A DNA stretch of 64,000 nucleotides from Pseudomonas fluorescens (GCF_002022275.1 NZ_MSDF01000059.1:36602-100601), one strand, 5' to 3'. Numbered from the stretch's first letter, positions 32,452-41,114 are shown. Numbers and translations are program-made. The notes: generated from the letters alone by a model not told the origin.

Positions 32452-32851
32452 GGTCCTGCCCTCCCAGGCGTGGCTGGCGCCACGGGTGAAGGTCGCGCGA
32501 GTGCTGAGCCTGCTGGCGTTTTTGAGCCTGGTGGGGTTGTTGTGCGGGTACTACCTGTTTGTCGCCGACCTGCACGGTGCGCGCCCGTGGGTGATCCTGC
32601 TGATCGAGCTGGTGCCGCTGCTGGTGTTGGCGCCAGGGATGTTGCTCGGCAGCGCACGCGGGCATTCGTGGATGTGTTTTGTGGTGAATTTGTATTTCAT
32701 CAAAGGCGCGCTGGCGGCGTATGACCCGAACCGGCAGTGGTTTGGCGTGTTGGAAATGCTGGCGAGTCTGGCGGTGTTTTGTACGGCGCTGTTGTATGTG
32801 CGCTGGCGGCATCAGTTGAATCGGCGCTTGGCTGAACCTGTGGTGGCCTGA
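32435..32851 (+). CDS. DUF2069 membrane protein
   Basis: The 138-residue protein starts at a GTG that overlaps wrbA by 17 bp. It has four hydrophobic helices (LLAFLSLVGLLCGYYLFV, WVILLIELVPLLVLAPGMLLG, MCFVVNLYFIKGALAAY, MLASLAVFCTALLYVR), the DUF2069 pattern. Function unknown. Always downstream of arsC-wrbA in relatives. Confidence 0.88.
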   Translation: MARKPKVLPSQAWLAPRVKVARVLSLLAFLSLVGLLCGYYLFVADLHGARPWVILLIELVPLLVLAPGMLLGSARGHSWMCFVVNLYFIKGALAAYDPNRQWFGVLEMLASLAVFCTALLYVRWRHQLNRRLAEPVVA

Positions 32852-32857
32852 AAATCG

Positions 32858-32925
32858 CTATCGCAGGCAAGCCAGCTCCCACATTGGAATGCATTCCCCT
32901 GTGGGAGCTGGCTTGCCTGCGATAG
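32858..32925. repeat. REPIN-type palindrome, short-loop form
   Basis: CTATCGCAGGCAAGCCAGCT... is matched by the inverted ...AGCTGGCTTGCCTGCGATAG with only about 14 nt between arms. It lies between the DUF2069 gene and the convergent glycosylase gene. Confidence 0.85.
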
Positions 32926-32938
32926 GTCCACCTCGGTC

Positions 32939-33610
32939 TCAATGATTCACTGTATAGGCCAGCATCATCGACAACTGACACATCGGCCGCCCACTCTCGG
33001 CATGCCATTGATTGAAAGCTGCCTGCACCGTCGCCAAATCCCGCAGGCTGGTCGGCGCCTTGTCGACGATCTTCTGCGCATTCAACGCCGCCACCACGTC
33101 ATCACTTGGCACAAACGTATCCTTGCCCACCATCCGCAGGAAACGCGGGGCTGACAGACCGCCCAGCTGGTGGCCGTGTTTGCTCAGGTATTTCCATAAC
33201 CCGACGATATCGGTGACCGGCCAATCAGCGATAAACGCGCCGAAACTGCCTTTTTCCTGCTCGATATCCAGAATCATCTGCGCATTGCGCGGCACACTCT
33301 TGAGTTTGCCCAGGTGACGGATGATGCGCGTGTCCTGCATCAGGCGTTCGAGGTGCTCGGCGCCCATCAACACCACTTTTTCAGGGTCGAAACCGAAGAA
33401 TACCTGCTCAAACGCCGGCCACTTGGCATCCACCACGCTGTGTTTCAAACCGGCGCGAAATACCCGCAGCGCCAGGGTCGACAGGTAACGGTCATCGCTG
33501 ATCTTGCGCAACTGCGCCGGGGTCTTGGGCACAGCGAGGTGGGCGTCCAGCTTGGCGGCTGAGCCGAAGCGGTTCAGACAATATTCGTGCAGCCACTTGT
33601 AATCGCGCAT
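32939..33610 (-). CDS. DNA-3-methyladenine glycosylase I-like protein (Tag family)
   Basis: The 223-residue cytosolic protein belongs to the Tag-like helix-hairpin-helix glycosylase group. Visible are RVFRAGLKHSVVDAKWPAFEQVFFGFDP (about residues 47-74), RIIRHLGKLKSVPRNAQMILDI (about 93-114) and FADWP-type text. It lacks the N-terminal Cys/His zinc ligands of E. coli Tag, so it is the divergent subgroup. The start at MRDYKW (33610) is preferred because GGGAGAGG lies just before it; the frame remains open 13 codons further up. Confidence 0.8.
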   Translation of the reverse strand: MRDYKWLHEYCLNRFGSAAKLDAHLAVPKTPAQLRKISDDRYLSTLALRVFRAGLKHSVVDAKWPAFEQVFFGFDPEKVVLMGAEHLERLMQDTRIIRHLGKLKSVPRNAQMILDIEQEKGSFGAFIADWPVTDIVGLWKYLSKHGHQLGGLSAPRFLRMVGKDTFVPSDDVVAALNAQKIVDKAPTSLRDLATVQAAFNQWHAESGRPMCQLSMMLAYTVNH

Positions 33611-33636
33611 GCCCTCTCCCGGGAATTGAATTGAAA

Positions 33637-33660
33637 ACGGCGCCCGCAAGCGCCGTGTGT
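33637..33660 (-). terminator. Rho-independent terminator of ttcA
   Basis: On the minus strand ACGGCGC and GCGCCGT pair around a 6-nt loop and are followed by TTTTC, 17 bp after the ttcA stop. Confidence 0.7.
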
Positions 33661-33677
33661 CAGAGCATTGAAATGGC

Positions 33678-34502
33678 TTAGAGGTTCACTACATTGACGA
33701 AGCGCGAGGCGGCGCTCTCGTCGATCTTGAGGCCTGTGAAGTCGAACAGGTTGCGGTCAGCCAGTTGCGACGGCTGCACGTTCTGCAGGCTGCGGAAGAT
33801 GCTTTCGGTACGGCCCGGGGTCTTGCGCTCCCAGTCCAGCAGCATGTCCTTGACCACCTGGCGCTGCAGGTTTTCCTGAGAGCCGCACAGGTTGCACGGG
33901 ATGATCGGAAACTGCTTGAGGTCGGAGTAGGCCTGGATGTCCTTCTCGTTGCAATACGCCAGCGGGCGGATCACCACGTTGCGCCCGTCGTCTGCGCGCA
34001 GCTTGGGCGGCATGGCCTTGAGGGAGCCGTTGAAGAACATGTTGAGGAAGAAGGTTTCAACGATGTCGTCGCGGTGATGACCGAGGGCCATCTTGGTTGC
34101 GCCAATCTCATCGGCGAAGGTGTAGAGCGTGCCGCGACGCAGGCGCGAGCACAGCGAACAGGTGGTCTTGCCTTCCGGGATCAGTTCCTTGACCACCGAA
34201 TAGGTGTCTTTTTCAACGATGTGGTAGTCCACGCCCAGTTCTTTGAGGTAGGCCGGCAGCACCTGTTCGGGAAAGCCCGGTTGTTTCTGGTCCATGTTGA
34301 CGGCAACGATCTCGAATTTGATCGGCGCGACCTTTTGCAGGTGCAGCAGCACATCGAGCATCGTGTAGCTGTCTTTGCCGCCGGAGAGGCACACCATGAC
34401 CTTGTCGCCGTCTTCGATCATGTTGAAATCGGCGACCGCTTCACCGGCCAGGCGACGCAGGCGTTTTTGCAGTTTGTTCTGGTTGACCGTAAGAGTGCCC
34501 AT
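33678..34502 (-). CDS. ttcA: tRNA 2-thiocytidine(32) synthetase TtcA
   Basis: The 274-residue enzyme thiolates C32 of certain tRNAs. The PP-loop CLSGGKDSYTML lies at about residues 39-50. CSLCSRLRRG and PCNLCGSQ supply the [4Fe-4S] cysteines, and GHHRDDIVETFFLNMFF is a family signature. The start at 34502 (MGTLTVNQNKLQ) is the family start; the frame is open 43 codons further up but that part has no homology. Confidence 0.95.
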   Translation of the reverse strand: MGTLTVNQNKLQKRLRRLAGEAVADFNMIEDGDKVMVCLSGGKDSYTMLDVLLHLQKVAPIKFEIVAVNMDQKQPGFPEQVLPAYLKELGVDYHIVEKDTYSVVKELIPEGKTTCSLCSRLRRGTLYTFADEIGATKMALGHHRDDIVETFFLNMFFNGSLKAMPPKLRADDGRNVVIRPLAYCNEKDIQAYSDLKQFPIIPCNLCGSQENLQRQVVKDMLLDWERKTPGRTESIFRSLQNVQPSQLADRNLFDFTGLKIDESAASRFVNVVNL

Positions 34503-34575
34503 GGCGCTTGGATCCGCTAAAGGTGTGTGACGAAAAGCCGGGCATTTTAGCGTTATGAGCGACCGAGTTCCAATC

Positions 34576-34600
34576 TGGGAGCTGGCAAGCCAGCTCCCAC
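34576..34600. repeat. Compact perfect palindrome (REP-like) upstream of ttcA
   Basis: TGGGAGCTGGC and GCCAGCTCCCA flank only two bases. It is a collapsed version of the local REP arms and lies about 75 bp before the ttcA start. Confidence 0.75.
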
Positions 34601-34804
34601 CCCAATCGAGGTGACCTCTGACAGACCCCACCGCGATTAAGCCCAGTGTTTACAGCGCGATTTGCTCTAAAGGCCCTACAGTTTTTCCGGGCATCACTTC
34701 CTATACTGCGACTTGAGGTCGCACATATATCCAGACCTTTCAGGCCATCTGGCCGGTGGGCGCTCCGATGGGGGGCGATGGTAATAACGACAGGAGTGAC
34801 TGGC

Positions 34805-35407
34805 ATGATCCATCACGTCGTGGGGCTGTTTACCCATCCCGACAGGGAATGGCGGGAAATTCGTGGCGATAAGGAAGAAAGCATCAGCCACATGTACCTC
34901 ACCCATACGCTGATTCTTGCGGCGATCCCCGCCGTATCCGCCTTTATCGGTACCACCCAGGTGGGCTGGGTCATCGGCAGCCGTGCCCCGGTGATGCTGA
35001 CCGTGGAAAGTGCGTTGTGGATGACCCTTATGTCGTATGTCGCCATGCTCGGCGGCGTGGCGGTGATGGGCGCGTTTATTCACTGGATGGCCCGCACCTA
35101 CGATGCCAACCCCAGCATGGCGCGTTGCGTGGCGTTTGCCACCTACACGGCTACTCCCTTGTTTATCGGCGGACTGTCAGCGCTCTACCCGCATATGTGG
35201 CTGGGAATGGTCGTGGGCACGGCCGCCATCTGTTACACGGTGTACCTGCTGTATGTGGGGCTGCCGACCTTCATGAACATCGACCCGGACGAGGGTTTCC
35301 TGTTTTCCAGCTCGGTGCTGGCGGTGGGGCTTGTGGTTCTGGTGGCGATCATGGCGTTTACCGTGATCGTCTGGGGCCTGGGCGTAGGCCCGATCTACAC
35401 CAACTGA
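34805..35407 (+). CDS. Yip1 family inner-membrane protein
   Basis: The 200-residue protein begins MIHHVVGLFTHPDREWREI, the Yip1-domain start (W-x-x-I), followed by about five hydrophobic helices (THTLILAAIPAVSAFIG, ALWMTLMSYVAMLGGVAVMGAF, ATPLFIGGLSAL, and others) and the conserved FMNIDPDEGF loop. Function in bacteria is unknown. GACAGGAG lies upstream of the ATG. Single-gene unit. Confidence 0.85.
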   Translation: MIHHVVGLFTHPDREWREIRGDKEESISHMYLTHTLILAAIPAVSAFIGTTQVGWVIGSRAPVMLTVESALWMTLMSYVAMLGGVAVMGAFIHWMARTYDANPSMARCVAFATYTATPLFIGGLSALYPHMWLGMVVGTAAICYTVYLLYVGLPTFMNIDPDEGFLFSSSVLAVGLVVLVAIMAFTVIVWGLGVGPIYTN

Positions 35408-35425
35408 GTCATTAAAAACCGCAGC

Positions 35426-35449
35426 CAAAGCCACCGAAAGGTGGCTTTG
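35426..35449 (+). terminator. Hairpin terminator after the Yip1 gene
   Basis: CAAAGCCACC and GGTGGCTTTG form a perfect 10-bp stem with a stable GAAA tetraloop 18 bp after the stop. The following T-run is short. Confidence 0.65.
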
Positions 35450-35536
35450 TGCATTCGACATGACCATTCGGCGCCTGACAGATTCGGAAACACTCAGCTT
35501 TGCGGCATACTCGGGGTCTCTGGAGATATGGTCAGC

Positions 35537-36031
35537 ATGCCCGAGCAACTCAATACCCGCGTCGAAGATTGTTTCCTGCAAGCCGAATCCTTTTTTAAAC
35601 GAAGCTTCAAACGCCCCCAGGTCAGCCTCAAGCTGCGGGGCCAGAAGGCCGGTGTCGCGCATTTGCACGAGAACCTGCTGCGTTTCAACCCCCAGTTGTA
35701 CCGTGAAAACAGCCAACACTTCCTGAAACAGACCGTGGCTCACGAAGTGGCGCACCTGATCGCCCACCAGTTATTTGGCGAGCGTATCCAGCCCCATGGC
35801 GAGGAATGGCAATTGATCATGCGCGGAGTCTACGAACTGCCGCCGGATCGCTGCCATACCTATGAGATCAAGCGACGGCAGGTGACCCGGTACATCTACC
35901 GATGCCCGTGTGCGGACAGTGATTTTCCGTTTTCGTCGCAGCGCCATGCGCTGGTGAGTCAGGGCAGGCGGTATTTGTGCCGGCGGTGTCGGCATACCTT
36001 GGTGTTTACCGGGGAAACCCGGGTGGAGTGA
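35537..36031 (+). CDS. sprT: SprT family zinc metalloprotease
   Basis: The product is 164 residues from MPEQLNTRVE. The zinc-binding HEVAHLIAHQLFG lies near residues 70-82 with a downstream H in PHGEEW. A C-terminal zinc ribbon is formed by YRCPC and CRRCRH. Length and order match bacterial SprT (SprT-like DNA-protein crosslink protease family). The start at 35537 is favoured because GGAG is 11 bases before it; an ATG at 35528 lies only two bases after that GGAG. Confidence 0.88.
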   Translation: MPEQLNTRVEDCFLQAESFFKRSFKRPQVSLKLRGQKAGVAHLHENLLRFNPQLYRENSQHFLKQTVAHEVAHLIAHQLFGERIQPHGEEWQLIMRGVYELPPDRCHTYEIKRRQVTRYIYRCPCADSDFPFSSQRHALVSQGRRYLCRRCRHTLVFTGETRVE

Positions 36032-36038
36032 GGGCCTC

Positions 36039-36120
36039 ATCGCAGGCAAGCCAGCTCCCACAGTTGACCGGTGATCGGCCGGACAACACAGTCCAATGTG
36101 GGAGCGGGCTTGCCTGCGAT
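36039..36120. repeat. Hybrid REPIN-type palindrome
   Basis: The left arm carries the AGCTGG-type core and the right arm the AGCGGG-type core, so the arms belong to two subclasses and pair with one mismatch. It lies between sprT and the convergent CoA-transferase gene. Confidence 0.8.
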
Positions 36121-36133
36121 GGCGCCCGCTCAG

Positions 36134-37309
36134 TCACCCCACCACTCTGGCCTGCCGCAACTCGGCTATCCGCTGAGCACTCATCCCCAACTCCGCCAAC
36201 ACCTCATCACTGTGCGCCCCCACCGCAGCCCCAATATGCCGAGGCGCCGGCAAACCCTTTGAAAACTTCAGCGGGCAGGCAATCTGCGCCTGCGTCGAGC
36301 CATCCCCCCTGGGCACCTGGCTAACCAGTTCCCGCGCTTTCAACTGCGGATGCTCCACCGCTTCACTCAGGCTCAGAACCGGCTCAACACACGCATCCAC
36401 CCCGGCAAACAGCGCACGCAGTTCCGCAAAGCTGCGCTTTTCAAACTCCACCTGCAGCGCCAGTTTGAGGGCCTTCTGATGCTCGGGCTTGAGGCTTTGC
36501 GCGGCCAACTCAGGCCTTCCCAGCGCTTCACACAATGGCTGCATAAACGCGGGTTCCAGGCTGCCGACCGACATCCAGCGTCCATCGCGGGAACGGTAAT
36601 AATCGTAAAAACTGCCACCATTAAGCACATGGGTTTCCCGATCCGGTTCCACGCCACAGGCCAGATAACCCGCGCCGGCCATGGCGTTCAGGCTGAACGA
36701 GCAATCGGTCATGCTCACATCCAGGGATTGCCCGACCCCGCTGTGCTGGCGCGCGATCACTGCCGCAAGTAATCCCACCACCGCATGCAGCGAACCGCCA
36801 GCAACGTCAGCCAACTGCACGCCCAGCGGCAGAGGCCCGCTGTCCCGGCGCCCGGTATGACTGGCCACGCCCGCCAGCGCCAGGTAATTGATATCGTGCC
36901 CGGCGCGGTCCTTGTAGGGCCCGGTCTGGCCGTAACCGGTGATCGACACATAAATCAGCCGGGGATTGATCGCCTTCAGCGCCTCATAACCCAGGCCCAG
37001 GCGCTCCATCACGCCGGGGCGAAACTGCTCGAGGACAATGTCATAGTCCTTCACCAACTCGCGCACGATCTCCAGCGCCTCGTTCTTTTTGAGATCCAGC
37101 GCCAGGCTGCGTTTATTGCGATTGAGATAGGCGTGGCTCGCCGAGGTCCCCTGATCATGGGGCGGCAACACCCGCAGCAGGTCCATGCGCGTGGGTGACT
37201 CGATGCGCAGCACCTCGGCGCCCATGTCCGCGAGCATCAGGGACGCAAACGGGCCGGGCAGCAAGGTGGAAAAATCCAGCACTTTGAGGGACGCCAAGGG
37301 ACCTGACAT
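36134..37309 (-). CDS. CaiB/BaiF-family (class III) CoA-transferase
   Basis: The 391-residue enzyme family moves CoA between carboxylic acids or racemises acyl-CoAs. Visible: VLDFSTLLPGPFASLMLADMGAEVLRIE near the start, NRNKRSLALDLK, RPGVMERLGLGYEAL, TGYGQTGPYKDRAGHDINYLALAG with the catalytic Asp near residue 160, and a GGSFYDYYRSRDG segment. It is closest in feel to alpha-methylacyl-CoA racemase types. The start at 37309 has GGAG five bases upstream. Single-gene unit divergent from tusD. Confidence 0.88.
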   Translation of the reverse strand: MSGPLASLKVLDFSTLLPGPFASLMLADMGAEVLRIESPTRMDLLRVLPPHDQGTSASHAYLNRNKRSLALDLKKNEALEIVRELVKDYDIVLEQFRPGVMERLGLGYEALKAINPRLIYVSITGYGQTGPYKDRAGHDINYLALAGVASHTGRRDSGPLPLGVQLADVAGGSLHAVVGLLAAVIARQHSGVGQSLDVSMTDCSFSLNAMAGAGYLACGVEPDRETHVLNGGSFYDYYRSRDGRWMSVGSLEPAFMQPLCEALGRPELAAQSLKPEHQKALKLALQVEFEKRSFAELRALFAGVDACVEPVLSLSEAVEHPQLKARELVSQVPRGDGSTQAQIACPLKFSKGLPAPRHIGAAVGAHSDEVLAELGMSAQRIAELRQARVVG

Positions 37310-37466
37310 GGGGGCTCCGTTTCCGTTTTGAATGCCCACAGACTAGGCACGCTTTGACCTGCGGGCAATCGTCAGAACGATCAACCACAGTGACCGTTTT
37401 GATCACGGCGGGCTTTTTCGCGGCGGCGGCTTTATCATTGGCCCACGTTTGCGCTCAGAGTGTTCC

Positions 37467-37859
37467 ATGAAGTTTGCGATTGCCGTGTTTTCCGCCGCCC
37501 ATGCGCCCTCCTCGCGCCGCGCCCTGCTGTTCGCCCAGGCAGCGTTGGCCGGCGGGCATGAGATTGTGCGGCTGTTTTTTTATCAGGACGGCGTGTACAG
37601 CGCCGCCAATAACCTCGTTACGCCGCAGGATGAGCAGGACATTGCCCGCCAGTGGCGCGAGTTTGTCAGCGCGCACCAGCTAGACGGCGTGGTGTGCATC
37701 GCCGCCGCCTTGCGCCGTGGCGTGCTTAACGGCGAAGAAGCCACGCGCTATCAGCGCACTGCGGTCAACCTTGACGCGCCGTGGGCGCTGTCGGGTCTGG
37801 GTCAATTGCACGACGCCGTGCAGACCGCCGACCGCCTGATCTGTTTTGGAGGGCCGTGA
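37467..37859 (+). CDS. tusD: Sulfurtransferase complex subunit TusD
   Basis: The 130-residue DsrE-fold protein relays sulfur in the TusBCD-TusE pathway that feeds MnmA for 2-thiouridine at the wobble base. The active-site Cys is in DGVVCIAAALRRG (about residue 76). GHEIVRLFFYQDGVYSA near 30-46 is the family segment. First gene of tusDCBE; spacing to tusC is one base. MnmA itself is in this window at 59075. Confidence 0.93.
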   Translation: MKFAIAVFSAAHAPSSRRALLFAQAALAGGHEIVRLFFYQDGVYSAANNLVTPQDEQDIARQWREFVSAHQLDGVVCIAAALRRGVLNGEEATRYQRTAVNLDAPWALSGLGQLHDAVQTADRLICFGGP

Positions 37860-37860
37860 C

Positions 37861-38211
37861 ATGTCCAAATCCTTGTTAGTCATCAGCCGCCAAGCCCCGT
37901 GGTCCGGGCCGGGCGCGCGGGAAGCGCTGGATATCGTGCTGGCCGGTGGCGCGTTCGACCTGCCGATTGGCCTGCTGTTTATGGACGACGGCGTGTTCCA
38001 GCTGGCACCCCATCAGGACGCCAAAGCCCTGCAGCAAAAAGACCTCAGCGCCAACTTGCAGGCGCTGGGCCTGTTCGGCGTCGATGACGTGTTCGCCTGC
38101 AGCCATAGCCTGGCCGAGCGCGGTCTCGCCTCGCCCGCCAGCGCTCAACCCCTGAACAGCGCAGAAATCTCCACGCTGATTGACCGTTACGACCAGGTGA
38201 TGACCCTCTGA
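37861..38211 (+). CDS. tusC: Sulfurtransferase complex subunit TusC
   Basis: The 116-residue DsrF-type protein has SRQAPWSGPGAREALDIVLAGGAFDLPIGLLFMDDGVFQL over residues 8-48, the characteristic TusC stretch. It is the structural, non-catalytic partner in the TusBCD hexamer. Overlaps tusB by one base (TGATG). Confidence 0.93.
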   Translation: MSKSLLVISRQAPWSGPGAREALDIVLAGGAFDLPIGLLFMDDGVFQLAPHQDAKALQQKDLSANLQALGLFGVDDVFACSHSLAERGLASPASAQPLNSAEISTLIDRYDQVMTL

Positions 38212-38489
38212 TGTCGACTTTACATGTGGTGTCCCACTCCCCGTTTACCGACAGCCGTCTGGCCAGTTGCCTGCGTGTTTGCGCCAGTCAAGACGCAATA
38301 CTGCTGTGCGGCGACGGCGCCTACGGCCTGCACAACCCGGCCCTGCAAACCAGAGGCGTGAAGGTCTTTGTGCTGGCCGAGGACATGCAGGCGCGCGACC
38401 TGCCCCTGCCGGACTGGGCCGACAGCGTGGACTATCCAGGTTTTGTGCAACTGTCGATCGACTACGACAAGGTCAATACCTGGCTATGA
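38211..38489 (+). CDS. tusB: Sulfurtransferase complex subunit TusB
   Basis: The 92-residue DsrH-family protein, MSTLHVVSHSPF... with ILLCGDGAYGL near residue 28 and VDYPGFVQLSIDYDKVNTWL at the end, matches TusB. It overlaps tusC by one base and tusE by 4 bp. Confidence 0.93.
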   Translation: MSTLHVVSHSPFTDSRLASCLRVCASQDAILLCGDGAYGLHNPALQTRGVKVFVLAEDMQARDLPLPDWADSVDYPGFVQLSIDYDKVNTWL

Positions 38490-38821
38490 ACACCCTGACC
38501 GTAGGCGAACACACCCTTGAGCTGGACAAGGACGGCTACCTCGTCGACCTGAACCAATGGTCCACCGACGTAGCCAATGCCCTGGCCGCCGCCGAACCCT
38601 TGGAGTTGACCCCGGCCCATTGGGAAATCCTTGAGCTGCTGCGCCAGTTCTACACCGAATTCCAGCTGTCCCCCGCCACGCGCCCGCTGATCAAGTACAC
38701 CGCCTTGAAGCTGGGCGCGGAAAAGGGCAACAGCCTGCACCTCAATAAACTGTTCAACGGCACTCCCGCCAAACTCGCCGCCAAGCTGGCGGGCCTGCCC
38801 AGGCCGACGAATTGCTTATGA
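38486..38821 (+). CDS. tusE: TusE/DsrC family sulfur relay protein
   Basis: The 111-residue protein opens with LDKDGYLVDLNQWS, continues LTPAHWEILELLRQFYTEFQLSPATRPLIKY and ends LPRPTNCL, with the sulfur-carrying Cys as the penultimate residue, as in DsrC/TusE. It accepts sulfur from TusD and passes it to MnmA. The stop overlaps the next start in an ATGA. Confidence 0.95.
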   Translation: MNTLTVGEHTLELDKDGYLVDLNQWSTDVANALAAAEPLELTPAHWEILELLRQFYTEFQLSPATRPLIKYTALKLGAEKGNSLHLNKLFNGTPAKLAAKLAGLPRPTNCL

Positions 38822-39819
38822 CCGACTTTGCCCCGCTGACCCTTGAAACCCCTGCCGAGCACCCGTTTGCGCAGTTCGTGCGCATCCTGGGCAAAGGCAA
38901 ACGCGGCGCGCGTAACCTCACTCGCGAGGAAGCCCGCGAAGCCATGGGCATGTTGCTCGACGAAAAAGTCGAAGACACCCAGCTCGGCGCCTTCCTGATG
39001 TTGCTGCGCCACAAAGAAGAAAGCCCGGAAGAGCTGGCCGGTTTCACCGAAGCCGTGCGCGAACGCCTGCACGCCCCGGCGCTGAACGTGGACATCGACT
39101 GGCCGACCTACGCCGGCAAAAAACGCCACCTGCCGTGGTACCTGCTGGCCGCCAAGTGCCTGGCGCAAAACGGCGTGCGCATCCTCATGCACGGCGGCGG
39201 CGCGCACACGGCCGGGCGGTTGTACACAGAGCAACTGCTGGAAGGTTTGCAGATCCCGCTGTGCCGCAACTGGCAGCAGGTCGAAGCGGCCTATGAACAC
39301 GCTAACCTGGCCTTTATCCCGCTGGGCGACTGGGCGCCGCAACTGCAACGCATGATCGACTTGCGCAATACTCTGGGCCTGCGCTCGCCGATTCACTCGC
39401 TCGCGCGCCTGCTTAACCCGCTCAACGCACGACTTGGCCTGCAAAGCATTTTCCATCCGGGCTACCAGGGCGTGCACCGCGATGCCAGCGGCCTGCTCGG
39501 CGACAATGTGATTGTGGTGAAGGGCGATGGCGGCGAGATCGAGATCAACCCCGATTCCGTGAGCCACCTGTACGGCACCACCGGCGGCGAAAGCTGGGAC
39601 GAAGAGTGGCCCGCCCTCTCCGCCCAGCGCCACGTCAAACCGGCCAGCCTGGAGCCCGAACACTTGAAGGCCCTGTGGCGCGGTGATGTGCAAGACAGCT
39701 ACCCGCAACTGGCGCTGATCGCCACCATGGCGTTGGCCTTGCGCGGCCTCGGCCACGCGCGGGAGCAGGCATTTGAATTGGCCAAGCAGTATTGGGACGC
39801 GCGGGATAAATCGATTTAA
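38818..39819 (+). CDS. TrpD2-like glycosyl transferase family protein (YbiB)
   Basis: The 333-residue protein resembles anthranilate phosphoribosyltransferase (EHPFAQFVRILGKGKRGARNLTREEAREAM, ILMHGGGAHTAGR, LGLRSPIHSLARLLNP) but with the YbiB/TrpD2 variations. It is not a tryptophan enzyme; E. coli YbiB binds nucleic acids and is SOS-linked. It is joined to tusE by a 4-bp overlap, as in P. aeruginosa. Confidence 0.9.
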   Translation: MTDFAPLTLETPAEHPFAQFVRILGKGKRGARNLTREEAREAMGMLLDEKVEDTQLGAFLMLLRHKEESPEELAGFTEAVRERLHAPALNVDIDWPTYAGKKRHLPWYLLAAKCLAQNGVRILMHGGGAHTAGRLYTEQLLEGLQIPLCRNWQQVEAAYEHANLAFIPLGDWAPQLQRMIDLRNTLGLRSPIHSLARLLNPLNARLGLQSIFHPGYQGVHRDASGLLGDNVIVVKGDGGEIEINPDSVSHLYGTTGGESWDEEWPALSAQRHVKPASLEPEHLKALWRGDVQDSYPQLALIATMALALRGLGHAREQAFELAKQYWDARDKSI

Positions 39820-39907
39820 TCGATGATTGAGCCCCGCTCTTTGCGCTTTTAGTTCGAACTCATCCCTTTAGACTGGGCTCCAACGCTTATTAGCCGAGGA
39901 GCCAGTC

Positions 39908-40903
39908 ATGGGTTTGCTGATCGAAGGACACTGGAAAGACCAGTGGTACGAAAGTAGCGCAGATGGCGCATTCCAGCGCGAACAGGCCCAGCGCCGCCAT
40001 TGGGTGACTGCCGATGGCGCGCCCGGGCCGAGCGGCGAAGGCGGCTTCAAGGCCGAGGCCGGGCGCTATCACCTCTATGTGTCCCTCGCCTGCCCGTGGG
40101 CCCATCGCACCTTGATTATGCGCAAACTCAAAGGGCTGGAAGGCCTGATCGACGTGTCCGTGGTCAGCTGGCTGATGCTGGAAAACGGCTGGACCTTCGA
40201 CAAGGCCCACGGCTCAACCGGCGACAAGCTGGATCATTTCGACTTCATGCACCAGCGCTACACCGCCGACACTGCCGACTACACCGGCCGCGTAACCGTG
40301 CCGGTGCTGTGGGATAAAAAGCTGAAGCGCATTGTGAGTAATGAGTCAGCGGAGATTATCCGCATGTTCAACAGCGCGTTTAACGCGTTGACCGGCAATA
40401 CACTGGATTTCTACCCCGAGGCGCTGCGTCCGGCTATCGACGCCTTGAACGATCGCATCTATCCCGCCGTGAACAATGGGGTTTATCGCGCAGGCTTCGC
40501 CACTTCGCAGCAGGCGTATGAAAGTGCGTTTGATGATGTGTTTGCTGAGCTGGATCACCTGGAACAGCATTTGGCTGACCATCGTTACCTGGCCGGCGAG
40601 TACCTGACCGAAGCCGATGTGCGCCTGTTTACCACGCTGATTCGCTTTGATGCGGTGTATTACAGTCACTTCAAGTGCAACTTACGCAGGATTGCCGATT
40701 ATCCGAACTTGTCGAACTGGCTAAGGGAGTTGTATCAGTGGCCGAGGGTAGCCGAGACGGTGGATTTTGCGCATATCAAGGGGCATTACTATGCGAGTCA
40801 CCGCACGATCAACCCGACGGGGATTGTGCCCAAAGGCCCGATGCAAGCGTTTGATGCCGAACATGATCGGGAGCGATTGAGCGGTAAAGGCGTCTGGAAC
40901 TGA
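39908..40903 (+). CDS. Glutathionyl-hydroquinone reductase (Xi-class GST, YqjG/PcpF-like)
   Basis: The 331-residue protein is longer than classical GSTs. It carries the Xi-class site SLACPWAHRTLI (Cys at about residue 63), SNESAEIIRMFN near 140 and a C-terminal domain with YLAGEYLTEADVRLFTTLIRFDAVYYSHFKCN. It reduces glutathionyl-(hydro)quinones. GAGGAGCC precedes the ATG. Single-gene unit followed by a very large palindrome. Confidence 0.92.
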   Translation: MGLLIEGHWKDQWYESSADGAFQREQAQRRHWVTADGAPGPSGEGGFKAEAGRYHLYVSLACPWAHRTLIMRKLKGLEGLIDVSVVSWLMLENGWTFDKAHGSTGDKLDHFDFMHQRYTADTADYTGRVTVPVLWDKKLKRIVSNESAEIIRMFNSAFNALTGNTLDFYPEALRPAIDALNDRIYPAVNNGVYRAGFATSQQAYESAFDDVFAELDHLEQHLADHRYLAGEYLTEADVRLFTTLIRFDAVYYSHFKCNLRRIADYPNLSNWLRELYQWPRVAETVDFAHIKGHYYASHRTINPTGIVPKGPMQAFDAEHDRERLSGKGVWN

Positions 40904-40917
40904 TACCACCCTATCCC

Positions 40918-41087
40918 TGTGGCGAGCGGGCTTTCTGTGGCGAGCGGGCTTGCCCCGCGTTGGGCTGCGTAGCAGCCCCAATAAAAACACCGCGTTCTGT
41001 CTGGCAGAACGCGGTGTCTGGTTTTAGGGCTGCTACGCAGCCCAACGCGGGGCAAGCCCGCTCGCCACAGGAAGCCCGATCGCCACA
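40918..41087. repeat. 170-nt nested palindrome with 44-bp perfect arms
   Basis: Positions 40935-40978 are an exact reverse complement of 41027-41070, and the complementarity runs outward with a few mismatches to about 40918 and 41087. Inside sits a second perfect hairpin (arms 40987-40999 and 41005-41017, 5-nt loop). The arms carry the TGTGGCGAGCGGGCTTGCC class of REP, which also begins at the right edge of the window (63990). It lies between two convergent genes and probably ends both transcripts. Confidence 0.95.
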
Positions 41088-41114
41088 ACAGGCGCTCTCG
41101 TCATACCAGCAGTG

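Noticed and set aside
38818..39819. Tryptophan-pathway anthranilate phosphoribosyltransferase
   Set aside because: The protein shows the TrpD2/YbiB variant of the motifs and sits in the tus operon without other trp genes.
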